NCBI GenBank assembly: GCA_018712425.1
Contig: DVHA01000128.1
Span: forward strand, 1 to 11,059
Direction of reading: 5' to 3'
From: Candidatus Faecivivens stercoravium
GTDB taxonomy: Bacteria; Bacillota; Clostridia; Oscillospirales; Ruminococcaceae
DNA length: 11,059 nucleotides
Position numbers and translations under genes: made by a program. The notes under the pieces are model-generated. The model did not search any database. It was not told the DNA's origin and saw only the letters and a list, made by a program, of their open reading frames with translations. Shown piece by piece: positions 1 to 6,765 of the stretch. The number at the start of each line of letters is the position of its first letter. Position 1 is the stretch's first letter.

Positions 1-1184
1 TTGCCGTCTTCAACCAGGAACCCTTTCGATTCCAGCGAAAAGTCGCCCGAAACGGCGTTCGCACCGGCATGGGCACCCTTCATAAAGGTAATCATCACGG
101 CAGTGCCGGCCTTCCCCAGCAGCTCTTCCCGACTCATATCAGAAGGCTTCAGATAGAAGGTGTGGGGCGCAATCGCCACCGGAGAAGCGTAGCTGGCCCG
201 AAAAGCGTTGCCGGTGCTCTCTACCCCTTCCTTCGCGGCGGTGGCGCGGTTGTGAAGGAGGGTCGTCAGCGTCCCGTTTTCCACGACATTCCGGGTCGCG
301 GTCGGCACACCCTCGGCGTCAAAGGCCGACTGGAAGAAGTTTTCCGGATAGAAAGGATCATCGACAATCGTCACCAGGTCGGAGGCAACCTTCTCCCCTG
401 CCTTGCCGGCGAGGACAGACATCCCATTCTGGGCCTGCTGGGCCGAGAAGGCGGACTGGAAGATTTCCAGCATCGCCGCCATCTGGCTGGCATCAAAGAT
501 AACCGGGTACTGGCCGCTCTTGACCGGCGAAGCGCCGATCTGGGCTACCGTCTTCTCCACCGCCCGTTCGGCGAGGGCCTTGATATCCTGGTCGGCCCCG
601 CAGGCTTTCGCAGAGCTGGCGTGGTCGTTGTATTTCTTGCCGGACTCGTCGGCCGCGACAACGTTCATCGACGCGACGGTCATTGCCCCGCTGCTTTCAA
701 GATAGAGGCCCCTGGAATTGGAGATTGCCGTTTTAGACGAAATGTCCGCCATCGCAGCCATCAGCCCCTTCTGGACCCGCGGGTCAGCAGCGCAGGCATA
801 CCCTTCCGCTTTCAGCAGGGCCGCCTGCTCGGCAGCGGCATCATTTTCCGGCATTGCTGCCGCGGGAAGCTCCCTGTAGCTGCCGCCGGCATAGATATCC
901 TGCTGAACGCCCTCTTCCGCGATTTCAGCCGCTTCCAGCGCCCGTTTAAACAGGTCGGGGATTTCCTCCTCGGTAAAGGATTCGGTCGAGGAAACGCCGG
1001 TCCTGCCATTTACAATAACCCGCAGGCTGACCCCTTCAACCGAAGAACTGGCCAGGCGGTCGACCGTTTCCCCCAGGACGCTCACCTGACTGGTATTGTC
1101 TGCCTGATAATACAGCTCATAATCGGAAATGTTCTGTTCCGCCGCGTAAGCCGCGGCTTTTTTGCTGAACGTTAAGAAATCCAT
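1..1184 (-). CDS. tldE: TldE/PmbA, metalloprotease partner subunit (3' end cut by window)
   Basis: This is the partner subunit of the TldD/TldE protease, a cytosolic heterodimer that degrades unfolded peptides. In E. coli it trims the microcin B17 leader and degrades the antitoxin CcdA. The frame is open from ATG at 1184 to the window edge, giving 394 residues; family members run to about 450, so roughly the last 50 are missing. The C-terminal part has the family signature, with HAGANAVSGDFS at residues 372-383 followed by a GFLVEDG stretch. The HExxxH zinc motif of TldD is absent. The equivalent helix (residues about 232-254) reads DASQMAAMLEIFQSAF, as expected for the non-catalytic subunit. 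The start is fixed by a strong GGAGGGG ribosome binding site directly after the tldD stop (1199-1197). The 12-bp gap implies translational coupling with tldD. Identification is by recalled motifs, not alignment. Confidence 0.93.
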   Translation of the reverse strand, partial: MDFLTFSKKAAAYAAEQNISDYELYYQADNTSQVSVLGETVDRLASSSVEGVSLRVIVNGRTGVSSTESFTEEEIPDLFKRALEAAEIAEEGVQQDIYAGGSYRELPAAAMPENDAAAEQAALLKAEGYACAADPRVQKGLMAAMADISSKTAISNSRGLYLESSGAMTVASMNVVAADESGKKYNDHASSAKACGADQDIKALAERAVEKTVAQIGASPVKSGQYPVIFDASQMAAMLEIFQSAFSAQQAQNGMSVLAGKAGEKVASDLVTIVDDPFYPENFFQSAFDAEGVPTATRNVVENGTLTTLLHNRATAAKEGVESTGNAFRASYASPVAIAPHTFYLKPSDMSREELLGKAGTAVMITFMKGAHAGANAVSGDFSLESKGFLVEDG

Positions 1185-1196
1185 CTTTACCCCTCC

Positions 1197-2579
1197 TTAT
1201 TTACGGCCGCCGACGGTGATCTCGCTGACACGGATCATCGGCTGGCCGACGTCGGTCGGGACAGAACCGCTGGACGCGCCGCAGACGCCCTGTTCCCGCC
1301 GCAGGTTCATGCCGACCATATCGATATTCCGGATAACCTCGGAGCCCTTGCCGATCAGGCTGGCGCCCCGCACCGGCTCGCAGATCTGGCCGTTGCGGAC
1401 AAGGTACCCTTCGTTGACGGCGAAGTTGAACTCGCCGGTAACCGGGTTGACCGAGCCGCCGCCCATCTTCTTGGCGTAGAGGCCGAAATCAATCGAGCGG
1501 ATAATCGCCTCGTCGGTGTCGGTGCCGGGGGCGAGGAAGGTGTTGGTCATACGGGAAGTGGGCGCGAAGGTATAATCCTGGCGGCGGCTGCTGGCGGTGG
1601 TCTCAAGGCCCATCCGGCGGCCGTTTAACTTGTCGACCAGGTAACTCTTGAGGATACCTTTTTCAATCAGCACCCGCTTGCGGTTGGGGGTGCCCTCGTC
1701 GTCGATGTTGACGCTGCCCCAGGCGCCCGGAATGGTACCGTCGTCGATAGCGGTGACCTTTTCGGAGGCGACCCGCTGCCCCAGCTTACCGGCAAACTCC
1801 GACATTCCGCGGGAAACCGCCTGGGCTTCCAGCGAATGGCCGCAGGCCTCATGGAAGATGACGCCGCCGAAGCCGTTGTCGATCGCAACCGGCATCCGGC
1901 CGGCCGGGCAGTAGTCGGCATGGAGCATCGTCACCGCCTGGCGGGCGGCATCCTTCGCGACCGCTTCCAGGTCGATCTCGTCGAAGAATTCATAGCCTTT
2001 GGAGGCACCGGGGGCGTTATAGCCGACCTGGTTGACATTGCCGGCGCTGGCAACCGCATTGATGGCGATCCGGCTGCGGACCTGGCGGTCGGTGACCATC
2101 AGGCCGTCGGAGGTGGCAATCAGGATGTTGCGGTCGTAGTCGAGCAGGCGGATGTTCGCCTGGCTCACTTCGCTGGAATATTCTCTGGCCGCGCGGTAAG
2201 CCCGTCTTACGAGGGTAACCTTATCGGCGAGCGGGATAGACGAGCCGATCCGGGCCGCCGGGTTTACATTTCGGCAGGTGGACTGGACCAGATGGGAATA
2301 ACGCCCCTTGCCGTCCGCTGCGATCATCCGGGCCGCCTTTTTAGCCGCCGCCATCACCGATTCGGGCGAAAGGCCGCTGGAACAGGCGTAGGCGCTCTGC
2401 ACCCCTTTAAACACCCGGACGCCGACGCCGACGCTGTGCTCATTCATTGTATCCTTGACGCTGTCGTCCACAAACTGTAAAAGCCCGCGGACGGTATCCT
2501 CCGCAAAGATTTCTGCATAATCGGCGCCAGTCGAAACAGCGGCCTCCAATGCGGCTTCCAGTACGCTTGTCTGGATCAT
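1197..2579 (-). CDS. tldD: TldD metalloprotease, catalytic subunit
   Basis: This is the zinc-dependent peptidase subunit of the TldD/TldE complex (peptidase family U62), cytosolic, 460 residues, close to the usual length of about 480. The zinc motif HEACGH lies at residues 243-248 with E244 as catalytic base, followed by SLEAQ. The third zinc ligand is most likely C433 in GVCGASSGSVP near the C-terminus, matching the conserved cysteine of the E. coli protein. Other family landmarks are the N-terminal ADYAEIFAED stretch (19-28), the GVGVRVFKG motif (51-59) and the C-terminal VGQPMIRVSEITVGG. The start ATG is preceded by a GAGGAGG site with normal spacing. It lies 74 bp after the second ROK kinase gene with no evident promoter between, so it may share that transcript. 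tldE follows after 12 bp. No RiPP precursor-like small ORF was seen beside it, so a housekeeping peptide-turnover role is the simpler reading. Confidence 0.96.
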   Translation of the reverse strand: MIQTSVLEAALEAAVSTGADYAEIFAEDTVRGLLQFVDDSVKDTMNEHSVGVGVRVFKGVQSAYACSSGLSPESVMAAAKKAARMIAADGKGRYSHLVQSTCRNVNPAARIGSSIPLADKVTLVRRAYRAAREYSSEVSQANIRLLDYDRNILIATSDGLMVTDRQVRSRIAINAVASAGNVNQVGYNAPGASKGYEFFDEIDLEAVAKDAARQAVTMLHADYCPAGRMPVAIDNGFGGVIFHEACGHSLEAQAVSRGMSEFAGKLGQRVASEKVTAIDDGTIPGAWGSVNIDDEGTPNRKRVLIEKGILKSYLVDKLNGRRMGLETTASSRRQDYTFAPTSRMTNTFLAPGTDTDEAIIRSIDFGLYAKKMGGGSVNPVTGEFNFAVNEGYLVRNGQICEPVRGASLIGKGSEVIRNIDMVGMNLRREQGVCGASSGSVPTDVGQPMIRVSEITVGGRK

Positions 2580-2620
2580 TGTAAATCATCCTCCTCAAAT
2601 CATGTTTATATGTGGGCAAA

Positions 2621-2641
2621 GCCGCCCCTTAGCAGGACGGC
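2621..2641 (-). other. Short GC-rich stem-loop between ROK kinase and tldD
   Basis: On the minus strand GCCGTCC and GGGCGGC can pair as a 7-bp stem with one G-U, around a 7-nt loop. Only three T residues follow, so it is a poor terminator. It might slow RNA decay or modestly reduce read-through into tldD. It may also be chance in GC-rich DNA. Confidence 0.3.
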
Positions 2642-2653
2642 CATTGTCGGGCA

Positions 2654-3655
2654 TTAATGGGTAATCAGCTCGGGGGCCTGCCGGAGCAGGAAATTGTACA
2701 TTGCACCGTAAAGATTGGCGCTGCTGCGGTAATAACAGGGCTGGATATCGACGCTCCGGACAACCGACAGGCAATGTTTCAGCAGGTCTTTGCCGGCTTC
2801 CTGCAGATCGGCAATCAGCCGCGGCTCCTTGCTGATGCCGCCGCCAATGACAATCCGGTCGGGATCGTAAATGTTGATAACATTGACAATCATCCGGATG
2901 TTATTTTCGATAAACTCTTTGTAGAGCCGCTCGATATCCGGGTCGCCCGCCTCCAGCAGTTTAAACAGTTCAAAACCATTCATCACCATGTCGGGATACT
3001 GGGGGCCGGTGGCCGTCGAACGGAGCCGCTCTTCATATCCAGGGTCGGTTTGGGCCATCATCGGCATATACATCGAACTGGATGCCTTGCAGCCTTTGAG
3101 AACGGCCGCCCGTTCTACAATACCCGTCGTCGAACAGGCAAAGGTTGCAGACCCCTCAATGTAACCGCCGCTGCCGACAATAATCGAAGAAAATTCGCCG
3201 GCGGAAAAGTTTTTCCCGCGGATGATTTTGCCGTCCTGGATCAGGCCGCCGCCGATGCCGGTACCGAGCACAATTGCCGCGCCGGTTTTACAGTCTTTCA
3301 GGTTCCCCTTCCAGGCCTCCGCGAGCGCCGCCGCCTTGCCGTCGTTTTCAATCTCCATCGGCACCGGGCAGCGCTCTTTCAGCACGCCCAGAATCGATTT
3401 CCCCATCAGGATGTTCATATACGCGCCGCCGAAGACCAGCGTACCCGTCTCGCTGTCGAAAGCGCCGGGGAAACTGATGGCGATCCCGTCGATCTCCTCT
3501 TTGAACCGGTCGTAAATCTTTCCGGTTTCTTCGACAAACTGCTCCAGGCTCTCCCTGGGCGCCGGGATATCCCCCTGGCAGGTCAAATTGGACGCGTCGT
3601 CCATCAGCCCGTATTTAACCGCGCTCCCGCCGTAATCCAAAACCAGGCATTTCAT
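2654..3655 (-). CDS. ROK-family sugar kinase, BglK-like, second of a tandem pair
   Basis: This is a predicted cytosolic ATP-dependent sugar kinase of the ROK family, 333 residues. The N-terminal phosphate-binding motif is LDYGGSAVKYG (6-16). The motif IENDGKAAALAE (102-113) contains the likely catalytic base D105, and LGTGIGGG (130-137) is the second phosphate loop. A later IVIGGGISKE motif belongs to the adenosine pocket. The usual ROK zinc site (GEIGH plus CxCGxxGCxE) is missing: the protein has SAGEFSSIIV at 151-160 and no such cysteine cluster. This pattern, and the overall feel, recall the beta-glucoside kinase BglK subgroup, but the substrate cannot be assigned. About half of its residues match the upstream paralogue by eye. 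The start ATG follows an AAGGAGG site. The 31-bp gap from the upstream paralogue indicates cotranscription from the promoter near 4786-4757. Confidence 0.9.
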   Translation of the reverse strand: MKCLVLDYGGSAVKYGLMDDASNLTCQGDIPAPRESLEQFVEETGKIYDRFKEEIDGIAISFPGAFDSETGTLVFGGAYMNILMGKSILGVLKERCPVPMEIENDGKAAALAEAWKGNLKDCKTGAAIVLGTGIGGGLIQDGKIIRGKNFSAGEFSSIIVGSGGYIEGSATFACSTTGIVERAAVLKGCKASSSMYMPMMAQTDPGYEERLRSTATGPQYPDMVMNGFELFKLLEAGDPDIERLYKEFIENNIRMIVNVINIYDPDRIVIGGGISKEPRLIADLQEAGKDLLKHCLSVVRSVDIQPCYYRSSANLYGAMYNFLLRQAPELITH

Positions 3656-3686
3656 GATATAGCCTCCTTATTCGATCTATTATAAA

Positions 3687-4679
3687 TTAAGATACCAGTT
3701 CGCTGTGGTATTGCTGTAACCAGTTGAACATAGCGCCGTAGAGGTTGGCGCTGCTGCGGTAGAAACAAGGCTGGACGTCAAACCCGGGCACCGCGATGAT
3801 GTTTTTGCCGGGGAAAGCCGCGACCCGCGCCTGCAGGTCGGCAATCAGCCGGGCCTCCTTGCTGATGCCGCCGCCGATGACAAACCGGTCGGGGTCGCAG
3901 ACATGGGCCAGGATGACAATCAGCTGGGTCAGAGAATCCAAAAGCTCATCATACAGCATCGCGATATCCGGATCCCCTTTTTCCAGCAGCTGGAAAGCGG
4001 TAAACCCGTTCATCTCCATATCCGGGTATTGCGGGCCTTTGACCATTGCCCGCAGCCGGGCAATCTCCTCTTCCGCCCCAAACCCCTTCAGCGCGAGGTA
4101 AAAGTCCTGGTGAGGCGTGCCCTTCATCACCGCCGCCCGTTCGACAAACCCTTCGGTTGAGCAGGTATAGGTCGACATATTGAATACGCCGGACTTTCCG
4201 CCCGTCAGGATGTAGGAAAACTCACCGGCCGCCGCGTGGCGCCCGCGGTAAACCCGGCGGTTATGGATGATGCCCCCGCCGATGCCGGTGCCGAGGATAA
4301 TGGCGATGCCGTCCTGGCAGTCCTTGAGGTTGCCGTTCCAGCATTCGGCCAGCGCCGCCGCCTTGCCGTCATTTTCAACCGCCACCGGGACGCCGCAGCG
4401 GGTCTCCAAAAGCTCACGGATATTGGTCCCTTTTAATATGTTCAGGTAGGCGCCGCCGCTCACCAGAACCGTCTCGTCGGTAAAGGTACCGGGCATGCTA
4501 ACCGCAATCCCATCCACCTCATCTTTGTACCGGTCAAAAATCTCACCGGTCACCCGCAGGTATTCCTCCGCAGAATGGTTGGGAGCCGGCACCTCACCCT
4601 GTTCGGTGAGGTTGGCGTCGGTATCCATCAGGCCATACTTCAGCGCAGTCCCGCCATAATCCAAAACCAGGCATTTCAT
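3687..4679 (-). CDS. ROK-family sugar kinase, BglK-like, first of a tandem pair
   Basis: This is a predicted ATP-dependent sugar kinase, 330 residues from the chosen ATG. Motifs are LDYGGTALKYG (6-16), VENDGKAAALAE with probable catalytic base D104, LGTGIGGGII, and FVIGGGISKE near the C-terminal third. Like its neighbour it lacks the CxCGxxGCxE zinc motif and reads AAGEFSYIL where most ROK proteins have GEIGH. AGEF(G/S)Y-type sequences are what I recall from BglK-like kinases. The start is set at 4679 because the protein then begins MKCLVLDYGG exactly like the paralogue, with GGAAGG upstream. An alternative TTG start at 4685 would add only two residues. It is the first gene after a consensus promoter with an operator-like inverted repeat, so expression is probably regulated, plausibly by a sugar-responsive repressor not encoded here. 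Substrate unknown. Confidence 0.9.
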   Translation of the reverse strand: MKCLVLDYGGTALKYGLMDTDANLTEQGEVPAPNHSAEEYLRVTGEIFDRYKDEVDGIAVSMPGTFTDETVLVSGGAYLNILKGTNIRELLETRCGVPVAVENDGKAAALAECWNGNLKDCQDGIAIILGTGIGGGIIHNRRVYRGRHAAAGEFSYILTGGKSGVFNMSTYTCSTEGFVERAAVMKGTPHQDFYLALKGFGAEEEIARLRAMVKGPQYPDMEMNGFTAFQLLEKGDPDIAMLYDELLDSLTQLIVILAHVCDPDRFVIGGGISKEARLIADLQARVAAFPGKNIIAVPGFDVQPCFYRSSANLYGAMFNWLQQYHSELVS

Positions 4680-4748
4680 CAACAATCATCCTTCCGTAAT
4701 TCAGTTTCATAAGACGGAAAAAACACCGCCGCCCTCCGAACACTGTCA

Positions 4749-4779
4749 ATATTGCCATTATAGCAAATTTAGGCAATAT
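4749..4779 (-). promoter_or_regulatory. Putative operator: 8-bp inverted repeat around the ROK-pair -10 box
   Basis: The arms ATATTGCC and GGCAATAT (4749-4756 and 4772-4779) are perfect inverted repeats separated by 15 bp. The spacer holds the TATAAT box, and one arm covers the expected transcription start near 4750. Arm centres are 23 bp apart, about two helical turns, as expected for a dimeric repressor. No regulator is encoded in the window, so its identity is unknown. Confidence 0.55.
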
Positions 4780-4786
4780 CTGTCAA
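4757..4786 (-). promoter_or_regulatory. Consensus sigma-A promoter for the ROK kinase pair
   Basis: A perfect -35 TTGACA (4786-4781) and a perfect -10 TATAAT (4762-4757) are separated by 18 bp on the minus strand. The predicted start is near 4750, giving a leader of about 70 nt before the first ROK gene. It lies just after the stop codon of the GNAT gene. A second TTGACAG copy occurs downstream of the -10 box. Confidence 0.85.
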
Positions 4787-4821
4787 TGGCCCGGCTAAAA
4801 TATGGCGAAACCTGCCGAGCC

Positions 4822-5346
4822 CTACTTCCACTCCCGGCAGTCAATCCCATACTGGCAGGTTACAGCTTGCTTCTCCCGGCCGGTAAAATCCTTACCCATA
4901 AACCGGGTTTCCTCGGTCATCCCGAGCCGCTCCATCAGGTGCATCGAACGGGCGTTGCGGGCGTCACAGTGGGCAATCACCCGGACCGCACCCATTTTTT
5001 GAAAAAGAAGGTCCAAAAGCGCCCGGCAGCTCTCATAGGCATAGTTTTTACCATGATAGCGCCGGTTAAAAATATACCCGATCTCATAATACCCTGTGTC
5101 CAGCCGGGCAACGTAAAGGTTTCCGATCATCTTCCCGCTGGTGAGCAAACAGACAGCCAGGAAAGATTCACTGTTGGCCCGGTTAGCCGCTTCCAGCATC
5201 GCGTCGCCGCGGGTATAAATATCGTAGGGTTCATACCGGACCACCTCGGGATCGGACAAATACTCATACAAGTCCCGCCAGTCGTCCGGCACCATCCGCC
5301 GAATCACCAATCTGCGGGTCGGATAGCGGAAATCCATCGGGAACAT
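4822..5346 (-). CDS. GNAT-family N-acetyltransferase (RimJ/RimL-like)
   Basis: This is a predicted acetyl-CoA-dependent N-acetyltransferase, 174 residues, cytosolic. It opens with TRRLVIRRM (10-18), a pattern typical of the Acetyltransf_3 (RimJ/RimL-like) group. The acetyl-CoA loop is RRYHGKNYA (95-103), a form of the R/QxxGxG/A motif. The C-terminal segment NARSMHLMERLGM (131-143) is the usual NxxSxxxxExxGF-type motif. Acceptor could be a small molecule or a protein N-terminus; nothing here decides it. The start at 5346 is chosen because GGGGAGG lies 7 nt upstream. An in-frame ATG at 5379 would place the start inside the trpS terminator stem. There is no room for a separate promoter between that terminator and the ATG, so it probably depends on read-through from trpS or on a promoter inside trpS. 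A regulated ROK-pair promoter follows it directly. Confidence 0.88.
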   Translation of the reverse strand: MFPMDFRYPTRRLVIRRMVPDDWRDLYEYLSDPEVVRYEPYDIYTRGDAMLEAANRANSESFLAVCLLTSGKMIGNLYVARLDTGYYEIGYIFNRRYHGKNYAYESCRALLDLLFQKMGAVRVIAHCDARNARSMHLMERLGMTEETRFMGKDFTGREKQAVTCQYGIDCREWK

Positions 5347-5353
5347 ATGCCCA

Positions 5354-5360
5354 CCTCCCC
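5354..5360 (-). promoter_or_regulatory. Ribosome binding site that fixes the GNAT start
   Basis: GGGGAGG lies 7 nt before ATG at 5346. It directly abuts the T-tract of the trpS terminator and supports the 174-residue form over a longer 185-residue reading. Confidence 0.8.
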
Positions 5361-5405
5361 AAAAAGGAAACAGCTGCAACGCCGGAAAACCTGCCTTGCA
5401 GCTGT
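5361..5405 (-). terminator. Intrinsic terminator of trpS
   Basis: ACAGCTGCAA and TTGCAGCTGT form a perfect 10-bp stem (arms 5396-5405 and 5370-5379) with a 16-nt loop. On the minus strand it is followed by TTTCC and then TTTTT. It begins 5 nt after the trpS TGA stop and ends directly at the ribosome binding site of the GNAT gene. Confidence 0.8.
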
Positions 5406-5410
5406 AAACA

Positions 5411-6415
5411 TCACTGGATAAAGCCGATCTTTTTCATGACCTTGGACAGAGTGCGGCGGCTGATCCGCTGGGCCTGTTCCGCCCCCTGGCGGTAGCAGCT
5501 TTCCAGGTAGGCCTTATCTGCCATCAGGCGGGCATACTCTTCCCGGATCGGGCGCAGGTGGTCGGCAACCGCCTCGCCGACAGCCAGCTTAAAGTCGCCG
5601 TAACCCTTGCCGGCGAACTCCGATGTGATTTCATCCATCGTCTTGCCGGTGACCGCGCCGTAGATGGTCATCAGGTTGTTAATCCCGTCCTTGCCTTCGC
5701 CGTACCGGACTTCCATATCGGAATCGGTGACCGCCCGTTTGAATTTCTTGACAATCTGGTCCTTTTCATCGAGGATCAGGATGCAGGCGTTGGGGTTCTC
5801 ATCCGATTTGGACATCTTCTTGGTCGGTTCGGCCAGCGACATGATCTTGGCCCCCGCCTTCGGGATATACCCCTCCGGCAGTTTGAAGGTATTGCCGTAG
5901 ATGCCGTTAAACCGGTTCGCAATCGTCCGGGTAATCTCCAGATGCTGGGTCTGGTCCGCCCCGACCGGCACCAGGTCGGCCTGATACAGGAGGATATCCG
6001 CCGCCATCAGCGCGGGATAGGTGAAAAGGCCGGCGTTGACGTTCTCGGGGTGTTTGGCGGATTTGTCTTTAAACTGGGTCATCCGGGAGAGTTCGCCGAA
6101 CTGGGTGTAGCAGTCGAGCACCCAGCCCAGCTGGGCGTGGTCGGGGTTCTGGCTCTGGATAAAGACGATGCTCTTCTGCGGGTCGATGCCGCAGGAGAGG
6201 AGCAGTGCATAACAGGAGAGAATCTGCTGCTTAAAATGCTTCGGCTCCTGCCGGACGGTGATCGCGTGCAGGTCGGCGATCATATAGGCGCAGTCAAATT
6301 CGTCCTGCATCGGCGCCCAGTTTTTGACCGCCCCGATATAGTTGCCCAGCGTAAAGACGCCGGTCGGCTGGATGCCGCTTAAAATGGATTTTTTCTTCTG
6401 GACCTGTGCTTCCAT
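5411..6415 (-). CDS. trpS: Tryptophanyl-tRNA synthetase
   Basis: This enzyme charges tRNA-Trp with tryptophan using ATP; it is cytosolic and a homodimeric class Ic synthetase. It has 334 residues, the same as the E. coli enzyme. The N-terminal ILSGIQPTGVFTLGNYIGA holds the TxGNY form of the HIGH motif (22-26). KMSKS lies at 200-204 and is followed by DENP. The Trp/AMP-site segment VGADQTQHLE is at 151-160. The start ATG at 6415 is preceded by AGAAAGGAAG. A longer in-frame reading to 6538 would translate the T-box leader and is rejected. The gene has its own promoter and T-box leader and ends in a strong intrinsic terminator, so it is basically a single-gene unit induced when tRNA-Trp is uncharged. 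Confidence 0.98.
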   Translation of the reverse strand: MEAQVQKKKSILSGIQPTGVFTLGNYIGAVKNWAPMQDEFDCAYMIADLHAITVRQEPKHFKQQILSCYALLLSCGIDPQKSIVFIQSQNPDHAQLGWVLDCYTQFGELSRMTQFKDKSAKHPENVNAGLFTYPALMAADILLYQADLVPVGADQTQHLEITRTIANRFNGIYGNTFKLPEGYIPKAGAKIMSLAEPTKKMSKSDENPNACILILDEKDQIVKKFKRAVTDSDMEVRYGEGKDGINNLMTIYGAVTGKTMDEITSEFAGKGYGDFKLAVGEAVADHLRPIREEYARLMADKAYLESCYRQGAEQAQRISRRTLSKVMKKIGFIQ

Positions 6416-6452
6416 ACTATAAACTTCCTTTCTGAAATTACGAGGAAGTGGG

Positions 6453-6499
6453 AAAAACAAAAAAGGCGTCCTTTCCCGGGAAATGGGAAAAGACGCCTT
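6453..6499 (-). terminator. T-box leader terminator hairpin before trpS
   Basis: On the minus strand a 15-bp stem with one G-U (arms 6485-6499 and 6463-6477) has a 7-nt loop and is followed by a T-rich tract TTTTGTTTTT. Its 5' arm contains GGCGTC, which can instead pair with ACGC (6505-6502) in the antiterminator. This makes it the off-state of the riboswitch. Confidence 0.9.
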
Positions 6500-6706
6500 A
6501 AGCGTTACAATAAGCCACCCAAATCTTCGTACCAACATACGCGCCCTTTGGTAACGGTAAAGGAATTCCGTCGGGCATTACTCAGCTTCCGCCTTTCTTC
6601 CCGCCCTCATGAGCCCATTCGCCGGAACCCTCATGCGCCGCTCCCACCGCTGCGGCACTCTCTGCAATGAAGCATAATCCGGTTACTCTTCTCAGTCATC
6701 GGTTAT
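6453..6706 (-). promoter_or_regulatory. T-box riboswitch, tRNA-Trp specific
   Basis: This leader senses uncharged tRNA-Trp and permits transcription of trpS. Stem I pairs TGAG (6694-6691) with CTCA (6613-6610). The specifier loop has AAGAGTAA (6690-6683) on its 5' side and CGAATGGG on its 3' side; the specifier is UGG (6617-6615), the Trp codon, followed by a purine. The loop is closed above by CCGG (6682-6679) with CCGG (6625-6622). The distal part holds AGAGAG (6663-6658) and a GCCGC/GCGGC hairpin. Near the 3' end GGGTGGC contains UGGC (6517-6514), complementary to GCCA, the expected 3' end of a bacterial tRNA-Trp with discriminator G. The antiterminator and the terminator share the same strand. 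The 14-nt T-box core departs from the consensus AGGGUGGNACCGCG. The folding was done by hand. Confidence 0.92.
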
Positions 6707-6712
6707 AGGATA

Positions 6713-6741
6713 AGTATAGCATCCTGAAAAACAGTTGTCAA
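6713..6741 (-). promoter_or_regulatory. Sigma-A promoter of the trpS T-box unit
   Basis: A -35 TTGACA (6741-6736) and a -10 TATACT (6718-6713) are separated by 17 bp, with a predicted start near 6706. It begins about 25 bp after the aminotransferase stop codon. No terminator is visible in that gap, so some read-through from upstream into the leader is possible. Confidence 0.88.
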
Positions 6742-6765
6742 GGTGTTTTACGGAAATTGGGTACA

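Noticed and set aside
69..1175. Long plus-strand open frame of 368 codons opposite tldE
   Set aside because: It is antisense to a clear TldE reading frame, has no family resemblance, and arises from GC-rich codon use. The same holds for the plus-strand frames at 2657-3685, 5558-6382, 7369-7983, 8119-8724 and 9340-10362.
1197..2579. TldD/TldE as part of a RiPP (peptide antibiotic) maturation locus
   Set aside because: No precursor peptide, modifying enzyme or exporter is visible in the window, and TldD/TldE are widespread housekeeping proteins.
4790..4821. Possible terminator after the GNAT gene (GGCTCGGC with GCCGGGCC)
   Set aside because: The arms pair with one G-U, but the loop is 18 nt and no T-tract follows. 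The -35 box of the next promoter begins right after it.
5347..5379. Longer GNAT start at 5379
   Set aside because: It would begin inside the trpS terminator stem and has no binding site; the 5346 start has GGGGAGG.
6416..6538. N-terminal extension of TrpS by 41 residues
   Set aside because: The added sequence is the translated T-box terminator region. The ATG at 6415 has a ribosome binding site and gives the normal length.
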